NCBI GenBank assembly: GCA_017546145.1
Contig: JAFYXN010000004.1
Coordinates: forward strand, 85,083 to 149,082
Reading direction: 5' to 3'
Length of the DNA: 64,000 nt
Source: Clostridia bacterium
Lineage (GTDB): Bacteria > Bacillota > Clostridia > Monoglobales > Monoglobaceae
Position 1 is the first letter of the stretch. Each line of letters starts with the position of its first letter. Shown here piece by piece: positions 56,101 through 63,330 of this stretch. Both the position numbers and the translations under genes were made by a program. The notes below the pieces were generated by a model, which was given only the letters and a program-made list of their open reading frames with translations, was not told the origin of the DNA and did not search any database.

Positions 56101-56930
56101 GCCTGAAGGAGCTGAGACGAAAGGCGGCAGAAAGGCTTGCCCAATGTCAAAACGACAGCCCTGCAGCAGATACGGACTTTATTCTGATGTCTATGGGCTT
56201 TTCAAAAACCGACATACTCTTAGGGGAAAAGACTGCTGACCATAAAACTCAAGAGGCTTTCTGGAATGCGGTTGAACGCTTGGAATGCGGTGAGCCTGTT
56301 CAGTACATTGCCGGCGGATGCGAATTTATGTCATTGTGGTTTGGCGTAAATCACTCCACGCTGATACCCAGAAGTGATACCGAAATTCTGGTTGAGGAAG
56401 TAATTAAGCTTTGCAAAGACAAACAGCATATAAATATCTTTGAAATAGGCAGCGGGTCGGGATGCATTGCAATCAGCCTTGCGTACTATCTGCCTCAGGC
56501 AAAAGTGATTTCTGCGGACATTTCGGAAGATGCGCTGGCGGTTGCAGCCCAAAATTCAAAAAGGCTTGGCGTGTCGGACAGGGTGACCTTCATAAGACAC
56601 GATATAACAAAAGGCTTTCCAAAGCTTTCAGAAATTCCTGATGTTGTGGTGTCAAATCCTCCGTATATTCCAAAAGGCGACATTGCCAAGCTGGATAAAA
56701 AAGTCAAGGATTTTGAGCCGCTTTCTGCACTTGACGGCGGCGATGACGGTCTGGACTTTTACAGATTGATTTCGGATGCGGCTGAAGTAAAGGCATGCGG
56801 ATGCATCGCATTTGAGGTGGGCATTGGTCAGGCGCAGGCGGTTGCGGGAATGCTAAGTGCGCGATGGAAGGATGTTCATATAAAAAAAGATTTAAGCGGA
56901 ATTGAAAGAGTTGTTACAGCAAGAAAGTAA
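56094..56930 (+). CDS. prmC: Release factor glutamine methyltransferase PrmC
   Basis: A 278-residue Rossmann methyltransferase that modifies the GGQ glutamine of release factors. The N-terminal helical domain precedes QYIAGGCEFMSLWFGV and LIPRSDTEILVEEV. The SAM motif is FEIGSGSGCIAISLAYYLP, and the catalytic NPPY reads VVSNPPYIP (about residue 185). LDGGDDGLDFYR follows. The prfA gene that usually accompanies prmC is not here. Its start overlaps DUF1385. Confidence 0.94.
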   Translation: MVSLKELRRKAAERLAQCQNDSPAADTDFILMSMGFSKTDILLGEKTADHKTQEAFWNAVERLECGEPVQYIAGGCEFMSLWFGVNHSTLIPRSDTEILVEEVIKLCKDKQHINIFEIGSGSGCIAISLAYYLPQAKVISADISEDALAVAAQNSKRLGVSDRVTFIRHDITKGFPKLSEIPDVVVSNPPYIPKGDIAKLDKKVKDFEPLSALDGGDDGLDFYRLISDAAEVKACGCIAFEVGIGQAQAVAGMLSARWKDVHIKKDLSGIERVVTARK

Positions 56931-56959
56931 AATTATATATAAAATAAGAGCAGATATAT

Positions 56960-57000
56960 GATATGCACCCCAAAAGTGTCTAACTTTTGGGGTGCATATC
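56960..57000. other. Perfect 18-bp dyad resembling fused IS3-family ends
   Basis: Positions 56960-56977 pair without mismatch to 56983-57000 around GTCTA. The arms contain GCACCCCAAAAGT. Read on the minus strand, the dyad gives TGCACCCCAAAAGTTAGACA, which looks like an IS3/IS150-type terminal repeat and resembles the IS end at 63280. It may work as a terminator between prmC and the convergent ykvI gene, but no T-run follows. Confidence 0.7.
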
Positions 57001-57091
57001 AAAATGGCGGTCGGGGTTTTTATAATACTTTTATTGATTAAGTGTAATGTGGTTAAAAAACAAGCGCAGACAAAATCCTAATGCTTTAAAA

Positions 57092-58117
57092 TTATAGCCC
57101 GGAAGAACTTTTTACATATTTATATATAAGCATTCCCGTCCAGATAAGCCCCAAAAACCCGAATGCAGAATATAGCTTTGAAACAAGCTGCGAAAACCCA
57201 AGGCCTGCAAAGGGCATTGCCAAAAGGCAAAACAGAGCAGAGGCAAGAACGCGGTCGCGGGTTTGGTCAAGCTTAAATTTTGAAAGTATACCAAATCCGT
57301 GCGAAACAGCAGTGGTGCAAAGCGCCATAAATAAAACGGCAGTGTATACCCATTTACTGATTTCTCCGTGTGCGGCGGCAAGGTCTAAAAGCGGCATTTC
57401 TGATGCCCATATTGCATCATAATATATGTTCAGCGCAGACCATACAAAAAAGATAAGCGTGCCAAGAACACCTCCTGCAATTGCGGCAGAGCGTATCATG
57501 TCGCGCCTTTCGGCTTGGGCAGAAAGCGGCACAAGCACCGCACCTGCAGTTATGGTGTTATAGCTGACATAGCATACAGCCGAAATCAGAAAATTATGCC
57601 GTATATTATTATATAAGGAAAAGACAGGCTTGCTGTCAAAGAGAATTGAGGTCAGTGCAAGATACAGCATTCCGGCAATCATAAGGGGAACCAGTGCGGT
57701 GTTTACAGCAACAAGACCTTTGATGTCAAACGAAAAAATTACAAAACAAACAAGTGCAAGAAGAATAATTCCAAACCGCGGCGGAAGGGAAAGCGTGCTT
57801 TCAAAAAGGACGCCGCAAGCAGACAGCATCACAAAAAAACCGCAGAACATAAACGCAAGCATAAATGCCTTTGTTGGCATGGCAAATTTGCCGGCTGTTT
57901 TTTCAAGAAGCAGGTCAAAGGTGTCAGCTCCAAGCCTTGCGGCAAGCCGCATGGTAATGTATGCAACAGCGGCAAACCCTGTTGAGGCGACAATTATTCC
58001 GGTAAAGTCATGACGGGATGCAAGATTAAAATATTCAAATATTTCTCTGCCCGAGGCAAAGCCTGCTCCTATAACAAGACCAATGTATACAAACGCAATG
58101 TTAAGTGTTTTCTTCAT
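57092..58117 (-). CDS. YkvI family membrane protein
   Basis: A 341-residue polytopic protein with about ten membrane segments. The start FVYIGLVIGAGFASGREIFEYF is the YkvI hallmark and resembles the unwound first helix of APC/LeuT-fold carriers. CYVSYNTITAGAVLVPLSA and GFGFLGLIWTGMLIYKYV-like ends follow. The substrate is unknown. AAAGGATTCTGCC supports ATG 58117, the tenth residue after an earlier in-frame ATG at 58147. It stands alone between the IS-like dyad and the ribosomal cluster. Confidence 0.88.
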   Translation of the reverse strand: MKKTLNIAFVYIGLVIGAGFASGREIFEYFNLASRHDFTGIIVASTGFAAVAYITMRLAARLGADTFDLLLEKTAGKFAMPTKAFMLAFMFCGFFVMLSACGVLFESTLSLPPRFGIILLALVCFVIFSFDIKGLVAVNTALVPLMIAGMLYLALTSILFDSKPVFSLYNNIRHNFLISAVCYVSYNTITAGAVLVPLSAQAERRDMIRSAAIAGGVLGTLIFFVWSALNIYYDAIWASEMPLLDLAAAHGEISKWVYTAVLFMALCTTAVSHGFGILSKFKLDQTRDRVLASALFCLLAMPFAGLGFSQLVSKLYSAFGFLGLIWTGMLIYKYVKSSSGL

Positions 58118-58251
58118 GGCAGAATCCTTTCGCATGAATATACGCAAAATTGGCTGTCAAACCGCTTGCGGATTTAAATTCTATGTTGCTACAATATATT
58201 GTGGGTCAGGGAGCAAATATGCATAAATGCTAAAAAAATTCAAAAAAACCA

Positions 58252-58280
58252 TTGACAAGCCGTCGGAATTATGATAACAT
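58252..58280 (+). promoter_or_regulatory. Promoter of the rpmG-secE-nusG cluster
   Basis: A perfect TTGACA (58252-58257) lies 17 bp before TAACAT (58275-58280). The 5' leader of about 115 bp before rpmG has no obvious tRNA, unlike the same locus in some relatives. Confidence 0.65.
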
Positions 58281-58402
58281 ATCATTACCTCTGAAAAGGG
58301 GCTTTATTTGTGTTGAGCAAAACACGGATACGTAAATCAGACAAAATCAGATTAAATTTATCTATTTTAATTTGACGGTATAATGCGGAAAGGGTGAAAG
58401 AA

Positions 58403-58552
58403 ATGAGAGTTAAAATCACTTTGGCGTGCACAGAATGCAAGCAGAGAAACTACGACACAATGAAGAACAAGAAGAACAGTCCCGACAGACTGGAAATGAA
58501 CAAGTATTGCAGATTCTGCAAGAAACACACACTTCACAAAGAAACGAAGTAA
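58403..58552 (+). CDS. rpmG: 50S ribosomal protein L33
   Basis: A 49-residue L33 read directly from the sequence: [19 protein letters not shown], then [20 protein letters not shown] and the end TLHKETK. The two CxxC pairs (CTEC and CRFC) make it the zinc-binding (C+) form. GAAAGGGTGAAAG precedes the ATG. It is followed by secE after 26 bp, the usual Firmicutes order. Confidence 0.96.
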   Translation: MRVKITLACTECKQRNYDTMKNKKNSPDRLEMNKYCRFCKKHTLHKETK

Positions 58553-58578
58553 TTTTTGAAAGCAAGAGGTAGTTTAAA

Positions 58579-58785
58579 ATGGAAAAGAAGCCAAACGTAT
58601 TCGCAAGAATAAAGAACTGGTTTATTGACATGAAAGCCGAGCTTAAAAGAGTTGTATGGCCTTCATTTGCAAAAGTAAGACAGAACACACTGATTGTGCT
58701 TATTTTCGTTTTGGTTGTCGGTGCAGTTATCTGGATATTGGACTGGCTGTTCAGCGGCGCAATGTCGTTACTCATTAACAGATAA
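58579..58785 (+). CDS. secE: Preprotein translocase subunit SecE
   Basis: A 68-residue single-span SecE of the Gram-positive type. The amphipathic helix FARIKNWFIDMKAELKRVVWPS has the conserved W-P-S, and a membrane helix follows (TLIVLIFVLVVGAVIWILDWLF). It clamps SecY in the translocon. It lies between rpmG and nusG. Confidence 0.95.
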   Translation: MEKKPNVFARIKNWFIDMKAELKRVVWPSFAKVRQNTLIVLIFVLVVGAVIWILDWLFSGAMSLLINR

Positions 58786-58814
58786 GTAGGAGGGAAGGGC
58801 AAGTCCCGTGGATT

Positions 58815-59336
58815 ATGTCTAAAGAAGCTAAATGGTATGTTGCTCACACCTACTCAGGCTACGAGAACAAGGTTAAAGCCGACATAGAAAAAACGATTGA
58901 AAATCGTAATATGCAGGACGTAATACAGGAAATCAGCGTTCCCATGGAGGAAGTTGTCGAAATCAAGGACGATAAAAAGAAGACGGTTATGCGCAAGGTT
59001 TTCCCCGGTTATGTTATCATCAAGATGATTATGACCGACGAAAGCTGGTATGTTGTAAGAAACTGCCGCGGTGTTACCGGCTTTGTAGGTCCCGGCTCAA
59101 AGCCCGTTCCGTTGACGGACGAGGAGATTGCCGCAATCGGTCTTGAAAAGAAGACTGTTACAGTCGGATTTGACGTAGGTGACAACATCCGTGTTAAATA
59201 CGGTCCGCTTGAAGGCTTTGTCGGTGTTATTGATGCTATCGTTATGGATAAGCAGAAGATAAAGGCAAAGATTTCCATGTTTGGCAGAGATACAGATGTC
59301 GAGCTTGAGTTCAATCAGGTTGAAGCACTACAATAA
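58815..59336 (+). CDS. nusG: Transcription termination/antitermination factor NusG
   Basis: A 173-residue NusG. The NGN domain starts WYVAHTYSGYENKVKADIE and has MRKVFPGYVIIKMIM and GVTGFVGPGSKPVPLT. The KOW domain follows from about 122 (VGDNIRVKYGPLEGFVGVIDAI). It binds RNA polymerase and tunes pausing and termination. It is 29 bp downstream of secE. Confidence 0.96.
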   Translation: MSKEAKWYVAHTYSGYENKVKADIEKTIENRNMQDVIQEISVPMEEVVEIKDDKKKTVMRKVFPGYVIIKMIMTDESWYVVRNCRGVTGFVGPGSKPVPLTDEEIAAIGLEKKTVTVGFDVGDNIRVKYGPLEGFVGVIDAIVMDKQKIKAKISMFGRDTDVELEFNQVEALQ

Positions 59337-59349
59337 TTAATTTAAGTTT

Positions 59350-59422
59350 CCCACACGGCAAAATGCCGTTATATATATGTTCGGAAAATCCGGACAGGTG
59401 GGAGGGGCGAAGAAGACTTCGC
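59350..59422 (+). ncRNA. Structured leader upstream of rplK (candidate autoregulatory RNA)
   Basis: A three-way junction can form. CCCAC (59350-59354) pairs with GTGGG (59398-59402) and encloses two hairpins. These are ACGGCA-AAA-TGCCGT (59355-59369) and GTTCGGA-AAA-TCCGGAC (59379-59395). A third hairpin GCGAAG-AAGA-CTTCGC (59407-59422) follows before the rplK ribosome site. By analogy with L1 control of rplKA it may bind L1, but the L1 motif was not verified. Confidence 0.55.
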
Positions 59423-59464
59423 TTCCGATAATACCACGTTTGTGAAAGGGAGGTGTCATTAGAA

Positions 59465-59890
59465 ATGGCGCAAAAGATTACAGGTTACATCAAACTGCAG
59501 ATTGAAGCAGGTAAAGCTACTCCTGCTCCCCCTGTTGGTCCGGCTCTCGGTCAGCACGGTGTAAACATTATGGACTTCTGTAAGCAGTTCAATGAGAAAA
59601 CAGCAAAGGATGCAGGTCTTGTTATCCCGGTTGTTATCACTGTTTACCAGGACAGATCATTCTCGTTCATCACCAAGACTCCGCCGGCTGCAGTACTCAT
59701 CAAGAAGGCTTGCAAAATTCAAAGCGGCAGCGGTGTTCCCAACAAGACAAAGGTTGCACAGCTTTCAAAGGCTGATCTTCAGGCTATTGCAGAGCAGAAA
59801 ATGCCTGACCTTAACGCAGCTTCAGTTGAAGCGGCTATGTCAATGATCGCAGGCACAGCAAGGTCTATGGGCGTTACCGTGGAGGAATAA
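59465..59890 (+). CDS. rplK: 50S ribosomal protein L11
   Basis: A 141-residue L11, the GTPase-centre protein. [31 protein letters not shown] is the flexible N-terminal domain. The C-terminal rRNA-binding domain includes [22 protein letters not shown] and ends [19 protein letters not shown] supports ATG 59465. A structured leader lies upstream and rplA follows by 82 bp. Confidence 0.96.
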   Translation: MAQKITGYIKLQIEAGKATPAPPVGPALGQHGVNIMDFCKQFNEKTAKDAGLVIPVVITVYQDRSFSFITKTPPAAVLIKKACKIQSGSGVPNKTKVAQLSKADLQAIAEQKMPDLNAASVEAAMSMIAGTARSMGVTVEE

Positions 59891-59972
59891 TCTCCAAAAA
59901 CGTCTTACTTGAATTAAGTGGGAGGAATGTTAAAAATACATTCTGCCGAACCACGATAGGAGGAAATTTAAA

Positions 59973-60668
59973 ATGAAGAAAGGTAAGAAATATCAAGACA
60001 GTGTCAAGCTGATTGAAAAAGGTAAGCTCTATGAAGCTACCGAGGCTTTGGATCTGGTTTGCCAGACTGCAAAGGCTAAGTTTGACGAAACTGTTGAGAT
60101 TCACGTAAAGTTGGGTGTTGACTCAAGACACGCTGACCAGCAGGTTAGAGGTGCGGTTGTTCTTCCCAACGGTACAGGTAAGGATATTAAGGTTCTTGTT
60201 TTTGCTCGTGAGGGCAAGGCTGACGAGGCTAAGGCTGCAGGCGCTGATTTTGTTGGTGCTGAGGACTTGGTACAGAAGATTCAGTCAGAGAACTGGTTTG
60301 ACTTTGATGTTGTTGTTGCAACTCCCGACATGATGGGCGTTGTTGGTAGAATCGGTAAGACACTTGGTCCTAAGGGTCTTATGCCAAGCCCCAAGGCTGG
60401 TACAGTTACACCCGACGTTGCTCGTGCAGTTGCTGAAATCAAGTCAGGTAAGATTGAGTACAGACTCGACAAAACAAACATCATCCACTGCCCCATCGGC
60501 AAGGCTTCATTCGGCAAGGAAAAGCTTGCAGAAAACTTCAATGCTCTTATGGGCGCTGTTGTTAAGGCTAAGCCTGCTGCAGCAAAGGGTCAGTACCTCA
60601 AATCCGTTACAGTGGCTTCTACAATGGGCCCCGGTGTTAAGGTTAACACTGCAAAAATCGACGCGTAA
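59973..60668 (+). CDS. rplA: 50S ribosomal protein L1
   Basis: A 231-residue L1 that forms the mobile stalk near the E site. It starts [44 protein letters not shown], the linker [31 protein letters not shown] and [22 protein letters not shown] are all conserved. It is likely to repress rplK-rplA translation through the leader. TAGGAGGAAATTTAAA precedes ATG 59973. Confidence 0.96.
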   Translation: MKKGKKYQDSVKLIEKGKLYEATEALDLVCQTAKAKFDETVEIHVKLGVDSRHADQQVRGAVVLPNGTGKDIKVLVFAREGKADEAKAAGADFVGAEDLVQKIQSENWFDFDVVVATPDMMGVVGRIGKTLGPKGLMPSPKAGTVTPDVARAVAEIKSGKIEYRLDKTNIIHCPIGKASFGKEKLAENFNALMGAVVKAKPAAAKGQYLKSVTVASTMGPGVKVNTAKIDA

Positions 60669-60683
60669 ATTTGAAATTTGTTG

Positions 60684-60712
60684 TTGACAAATGTCAGTTT
60701 GTGTGTTATAAT
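60684..60712 (+). promoter_or_regulatory. Consensus promoter for rplJ-rplL
   Basis: A perfect TTGACA (60684-60689) and a perfect TATAAT (60707-60712) are separated by 17 bp, directly after the rplA stop. It drives the L10 leader and rplJL separately from rplKA. Confidence 0.85.
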
Positions 60713-60734
60713 TACGGAGTTAATTAAATAATTT

Positions 60735-60850
60735 CCGCAGACAGCAGGTGGCAAGCGGTGCCGTAAGTCCTGCCGAGGATGTTACTAAATTACAAATTTC
60801 AGGTTTGTTGTTTATGTATTTAGCCCTCGCAGTCTGTGCGGGGGTTATTT
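60735..60850 (+). ncRNA. Ribosomal protein L10 leader
   Basis: The segment starts CCGCAGACAGCAGGTGGC and has GTCCTGCCGAGG, the familiar L10-leader kink-turn region. CCGCAGAC can pair with GTCTGTGCGG near the end. A competing terminator-type hairpin CCCTCGCA/TGTGCGGGG (60824-60844) followed by TTATTTATTTAT lies at the 3' side. L10(L12)4 binding would control rplJL by attenuation or translation. Confidence 0.85.
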
Positions 60851-60937
60851 ATTTATCCAAATTAATAATGACGGGTTCTTGTTTTTAATGAGGGTTCGTT
60901 TCTAAGCAGTTAATGTTTTGAAAGGAGGAAACACTCA

Positions 60938-61441
60938 ATGCCAAGTGCAAAGGTTTTAGAAAACAAAAAAGCAGTTGTTGCTGAGCTTACCGAAAGACTT
61001 AAGAATGCTCAGGCAGGCGTTCTGGCTGACTATCGCGGTCTTACAGTTGCTCAGGATACAGAGCTTCGTAACAAGCTCAGAGAAGCAGGTGTTGAATACA
61101 CCATTGTTAAGAACACACTCACACGTTTTGCTGCAAACGAGGTTGGTCTTGAAGGCCTTGATCCGGTTCTTCACGGTCCCACAGCTCTTGCTACAAGCGA
61201 CAGTGATGTTGTTGCTCCCGCTAAGGTTTTGGTTGAATTTGCAAAAGCAAATGAACAGCTCGAAATCAAGGGCGGTTTCGTTGACGGCAAAGTTATCGAC
61301 GTTAACGAGGTTAAGGTATACGCAAGCATTCCCAATAAGGAAACTCTTATTGCAAAGATGCTGGGCAGCCTTCAGGCTCCTATCGGAAGCCTTGTCAGAA
61401 CTCTGGATGCCATCGCAAAGCAGATGGAAGCTGCAGAGTAA
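60938..61441 (+). CDS. rplJ: 50S ribosomal protein L10
   Basis: A 167-residue L10, base of the ribosomal stalk. It starts VLENKKAVVAELTERLKNAQAGVLADYRGLTV. AREAGVEYTIVKNTL-type and GPTALATSDSDVVAPAK segments follow. The C-terminal helix (SLVRTLDAIAKQMEAAE) binds L12 dimers. GAAAGGAGG precedes ATG 60938. Upstream is the L10 leader and downstream rplL. Confidence 0.96.
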   Translation: MPSAKVLENKKAVVAELTERLKNAQAGVLADYRGLTVAQDTELRNKLREAGVEYTIVKNTLTRFAANEVGLEGLDPVLHGPTALATSDSDVVAPAKVLVEFAKANEQLEIKGGFVDGKVIDVNEVKVYASIPNKETLIAKMLGSLQAPIGSLVRTLDAIAKQMEAAE

Positions 61442-61512
61442 TAATTTTAGTAATTTTAAAGTATCGGGTTGCTTTAATTCCCGAAATATAATTTATTATG
61501 GAGGATAATAAA

Positions 61513-61887
61513 ATGGCTGATATAGCAAAAATGATTGAAGAAATCAAAACACTTACACTTGTTGAAGTTAATGATCTTGTAAAGGCTCTTGAGGAAGAGT
61601 TTGGCGTAAGCGCTGCTGCTCCCGTTATGGTTGCTGCTGCAGGTGCTGACGGTGCTGCTGCAGGCGGTGCAGAAAAGACAGAATTTGACGTAGTTCTTGC
61701 ATCTGCAGGTGCAGAAAAGATTAAGGTTATCAAGGCTGTTCGTGAAATCACAGGTCTTGGTCTTGCAGAAGCAAAGGCTGCAGTTGATGGTGCTCCCACA
61801 ACTCTTAAGGAAGCTGTTTCTAAGGAAGACGCTGAAAAGTTCAAGGCTCAGCTCGAAGAAGTTGGCGCAACTGTTGAACTTAAGTAA
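61513..61887 (+). CDS. rplL: 50S ribosomal protein L7/L12
   Basis: A 124-residue stalk protein. The N-terminal dimer domain is [29 protein letters not shown]. An Ala/Gly-rich hinge follows ([18 protein letters not shown]). The factor-binding domain has [40 protein letters not shown] supports ATG 61513, five codons after an earlier in-frame ATG at 61498. A terminator follows 20 bp downstream. Confidence 0.96.
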   Translation: MADIAKMIEEIKTLTLVEVNDLVKALEEEFGVSAAAPVMVAAAGADGAAAGGAEKTEFDVVLASAGAEKIKVIKAVREITGLGLAEAKAAVDGAPTTLKEAVSKEDAEKFKAQLEEVGATVELK

Positions 61888-61906
61888 TTTAAGCTTAACG
61901 CACATT

Positions 61907-61934
61907 AACCGGTTATCCGTTTGGATAGCCGGTT
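61907..61934 (+). terminator. Intrinsic terminator after rplL
   Basis: AACCGGTTATCC pairs with GGATAGCCGGTT (one mismatch) across GTTT. It ends in TTTTTT at 61933-61938. Confidence 0.85.
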
Positions 61935-61951
61935 TTTTGTCGCTTTGAAAC

Positions 61952-62031
61952 GGGCGGATGTGGGCATCCGCCCCTACGGATAATCCGCTTTGTTTGCCTT
62001 ATATTGTAGGGGTCGATGTCCACATCGACCC
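61952..62031. repeat. Two REP-like dyads
   Basis: GGGCGGATG-TGGG-CATCCGCCC (61952-61973) and GGGTCGATG-TCCA-CATCGACCC (62010-62031) are perfect 9-bp stems with 4-base loops. Both arms are flanked by GTAGGGG/CCCCTAC-type bases. They share a design but not sequence in the stems, as in families of short interspersed palindromes. They lie after the rplL terminator in a 452-bp region without a gene. Confidence 0.6.
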
Positions 62032-62171
62032 GTCTATGTCATTTTGAAATCAGGGTGACAAAAACGGGCGAACAATGTTCCACCCTACCAACAATGTCAC
62101 CTTTGCCAAAATGCACAAATTAATTTTGCCTTTTTTATGCATAATATAGAGCTGATTTTTTGGCGAAACAG

Positions 62172-62200
62172 TTGACAAAAATTAATTTCGTGTTTATAAT
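62172..62200 (+). promoter_or_regulatory. Full-consensus promoter for the exported-protein unit
   Basis: A perfect TTGACA (62172-62177), a 17-bp spacer and a perfect TATAAT (62195-62200). Transcription would begin near 62207, leaving an untranslated leader of about 130 bases before the ATG at 62340. Confidence 0.85.
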
Positions 62201-62233
62201 AAAAGAGTGTTTATTGGTGAATAAGATTATTGG

Positions 62234-62255
62234 TGTTCGTAGGGGATGACGAACA
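62234..62255 (+). other. Hairpin in the 5' leader of the exported-protein gene
   Basis: TGTTCGT pairs with ACGAACA around the loop AGGGGATG. A second, less perfect dyad (ACCTA...TAGGT around ATGT/ACAT, about 62288-62311) lies between it and the ribosome site. No known riboswitch class was recognised. Confidence 0.5.
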
Positions 62256-62339
62256 GTGGTTTTTGAATTTATTTCAGTAAACAACAAACCTACTTATGTG
62301 AGTACATAGGTGCTTACTATTATGAAAGGAGATTTTATT

Positions 62340-63002
62340 ATGAACAAACTTATGGCGCGCATTGTTGCTGTTGTTATGGCAATCGCAATGCTCGGAACAG
62401 TTTCTTTTGCTGATGTTACTGGTGCTGATTATGACAACGGAACTCTTACGCCCGGTACACCTGATGTGTCAAGAACAACTAAGACTTTGTTGGCTTTTGC
62501 TACAGATTCAGCGAATGATTTTACTTTTGATGAAGGCAATGACGTAATCATTGCGTTGGTTCAGGATGATACTATCGACACAACTATTCCGGTTGATACA
62601 ACTAGAGTGGGCAACAAGAAGTATATTTCTGTTATTATTGGTGGAGATGGTACAACTGATACAGCTTATATCGACAATACACCTGAGGTTGCAGCAATCA
62701 ATGCTAGCACTGAGCCTATTACAATTGATGGCATTGAATATAAGAATGTGGTATCTGTAACATATAATATTACAGATGGTAACGGCAGAACACTTGCCAA
62801 GTATGGTATGTCATTTAATAGCTATGACAAGACTACTGGTGAAGTTCGTAACGTAGACGAAAAGATTGATGTAGTTACAGTTCCTACAGGGGCTATTGTG
62901 CTTGATGGAACATTTACATTTACTGCTGTTGTTCTTGGTGTAAATGTTGAAGCCCTTAATGGTACTGTTAAGGCAACTCCTATAATCGAGTATGCAGAGT
63001 AA
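62340..63002 (+). CDS. Exported protein of unknown function
   Basis: A 220-residue protein with a clear signal peptide (MNKLMARIVAVVMAIAMLGT, then VSFADV; cleavage probably after SFA). The mature part is acidic, rich in Thr, Val, Asp and Ile, has no cysteine, and looks all-beta (KKYISVIIGGDGTTDTAYID, KNVVSVTYNITDGNGRTLAKYG, GTFTFTAVVLGVNV). It has no membrane tail, sortase motif or S-layer repeat that I can see. I do not recognise the family. GAAAGGAG precedes ATG 62340. A consensus promoter lies upstream and a small peptide gene follows 36 bp downstream. Confidence 0.8.
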   Translation: MNKLMARIVAVVMAIAMLGTVSFADVTGADYDNGTLTPGTPDVSRTTKTLLAFATDSANDFTFDEGNDVIIALVQDDTIDTTIPVDTTRVGNKKYISVIIGGDGTTDTAYIDNTPEVAAINASTEPITIDGIEYKNVVSVTYNITDGNGRTLAKYGMSFNSYDKTTGEVRNVDEKIDVVTVPTGAIVLDGTFTFTAVVLGVNVEALNGTVKATPIIEYAE

Positions 63003-63038
63003 AAACGGTTGATATTAAACAGAAAGGTGGATTTTAAA

Positions 63039-63239
63039 ATGAAAAAGTTTTATGAAAGCCCGATAGTTGAATTAACCGTATTTGATGTTGAGGATGTAAT
63101 AACAACAAGTGCTATTACATCTATTGATACTGCGGCTACTGGCACTGATGTTGAGGCGCTTATTGCTGATATTCAGGGAAAAACATATAATGGCGGCGCA
63201 GTTAATGCAGCAGCTTACAACAACAGTTATAGCTGGTAA
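63039..63239 (+). CDS. Small protein, candidate secreted or modified peptide precursor
   Basis: A 66-residue protein: a conserved-looking head (MKKFYESPIVELTVFDVEDV, then ITTS) and a low-complexity tail rich in Ala, Thr, Asn, Tyr and Ser, ending AAAYNNSYSW. I recall similar small clostridial proteins with a KKxYExPxVE...EDVITTS head and variable tails, none with a known role. It has no signal peptide, no cysteine and no modifying enzyme next to it, so peptide-precursor status is speculative. AGAAAGGTGG precedes ATG 63039. An IS element begins 38 bp after its stop. Confidence 0.65.
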   Translation: MKKFYESPIVELTVFDVEDVITTSAITSIDTAATGTDVEALIADIQGKTYNGGAVNAAAYNNSYSW

Positions 63240-63277
63240 TTCAATTATCAATTAAACAATAAAAGCAGAGCTTTGAA

Positions 63278-63329
63278 CCGACCCCCAAAAGTTAGACCAA
63301 AAATCTAACGATTGGGAGGTCGGTTTTTT
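63278..63329 (+). terminator. IS left-end hairpin that buries the orfA ribosome site and ends in T6
   Basis: CCGACC (63278-63283) pairs with GGTCGG (63318-63323), CCC with GGG (63314-63316), and GTTAGA (63291-63296) with TCTAAC (63304-63309). TTTTTT follows at 63324-63329. The structure has the form of an intrinsic terminator and includes the orfA site GGGAGGT (63314-63320). It should reduce transposase expression from transcripts entering from outside. Confidence 0.65.
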
Positions 63330-63330
63330 C

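Noticed and set aside
61952..62031. Start of a CRISPR array
   Set aside because: Only two dyads occur, their stem sequences differ, spacing is irregular, and no cas genes are near.
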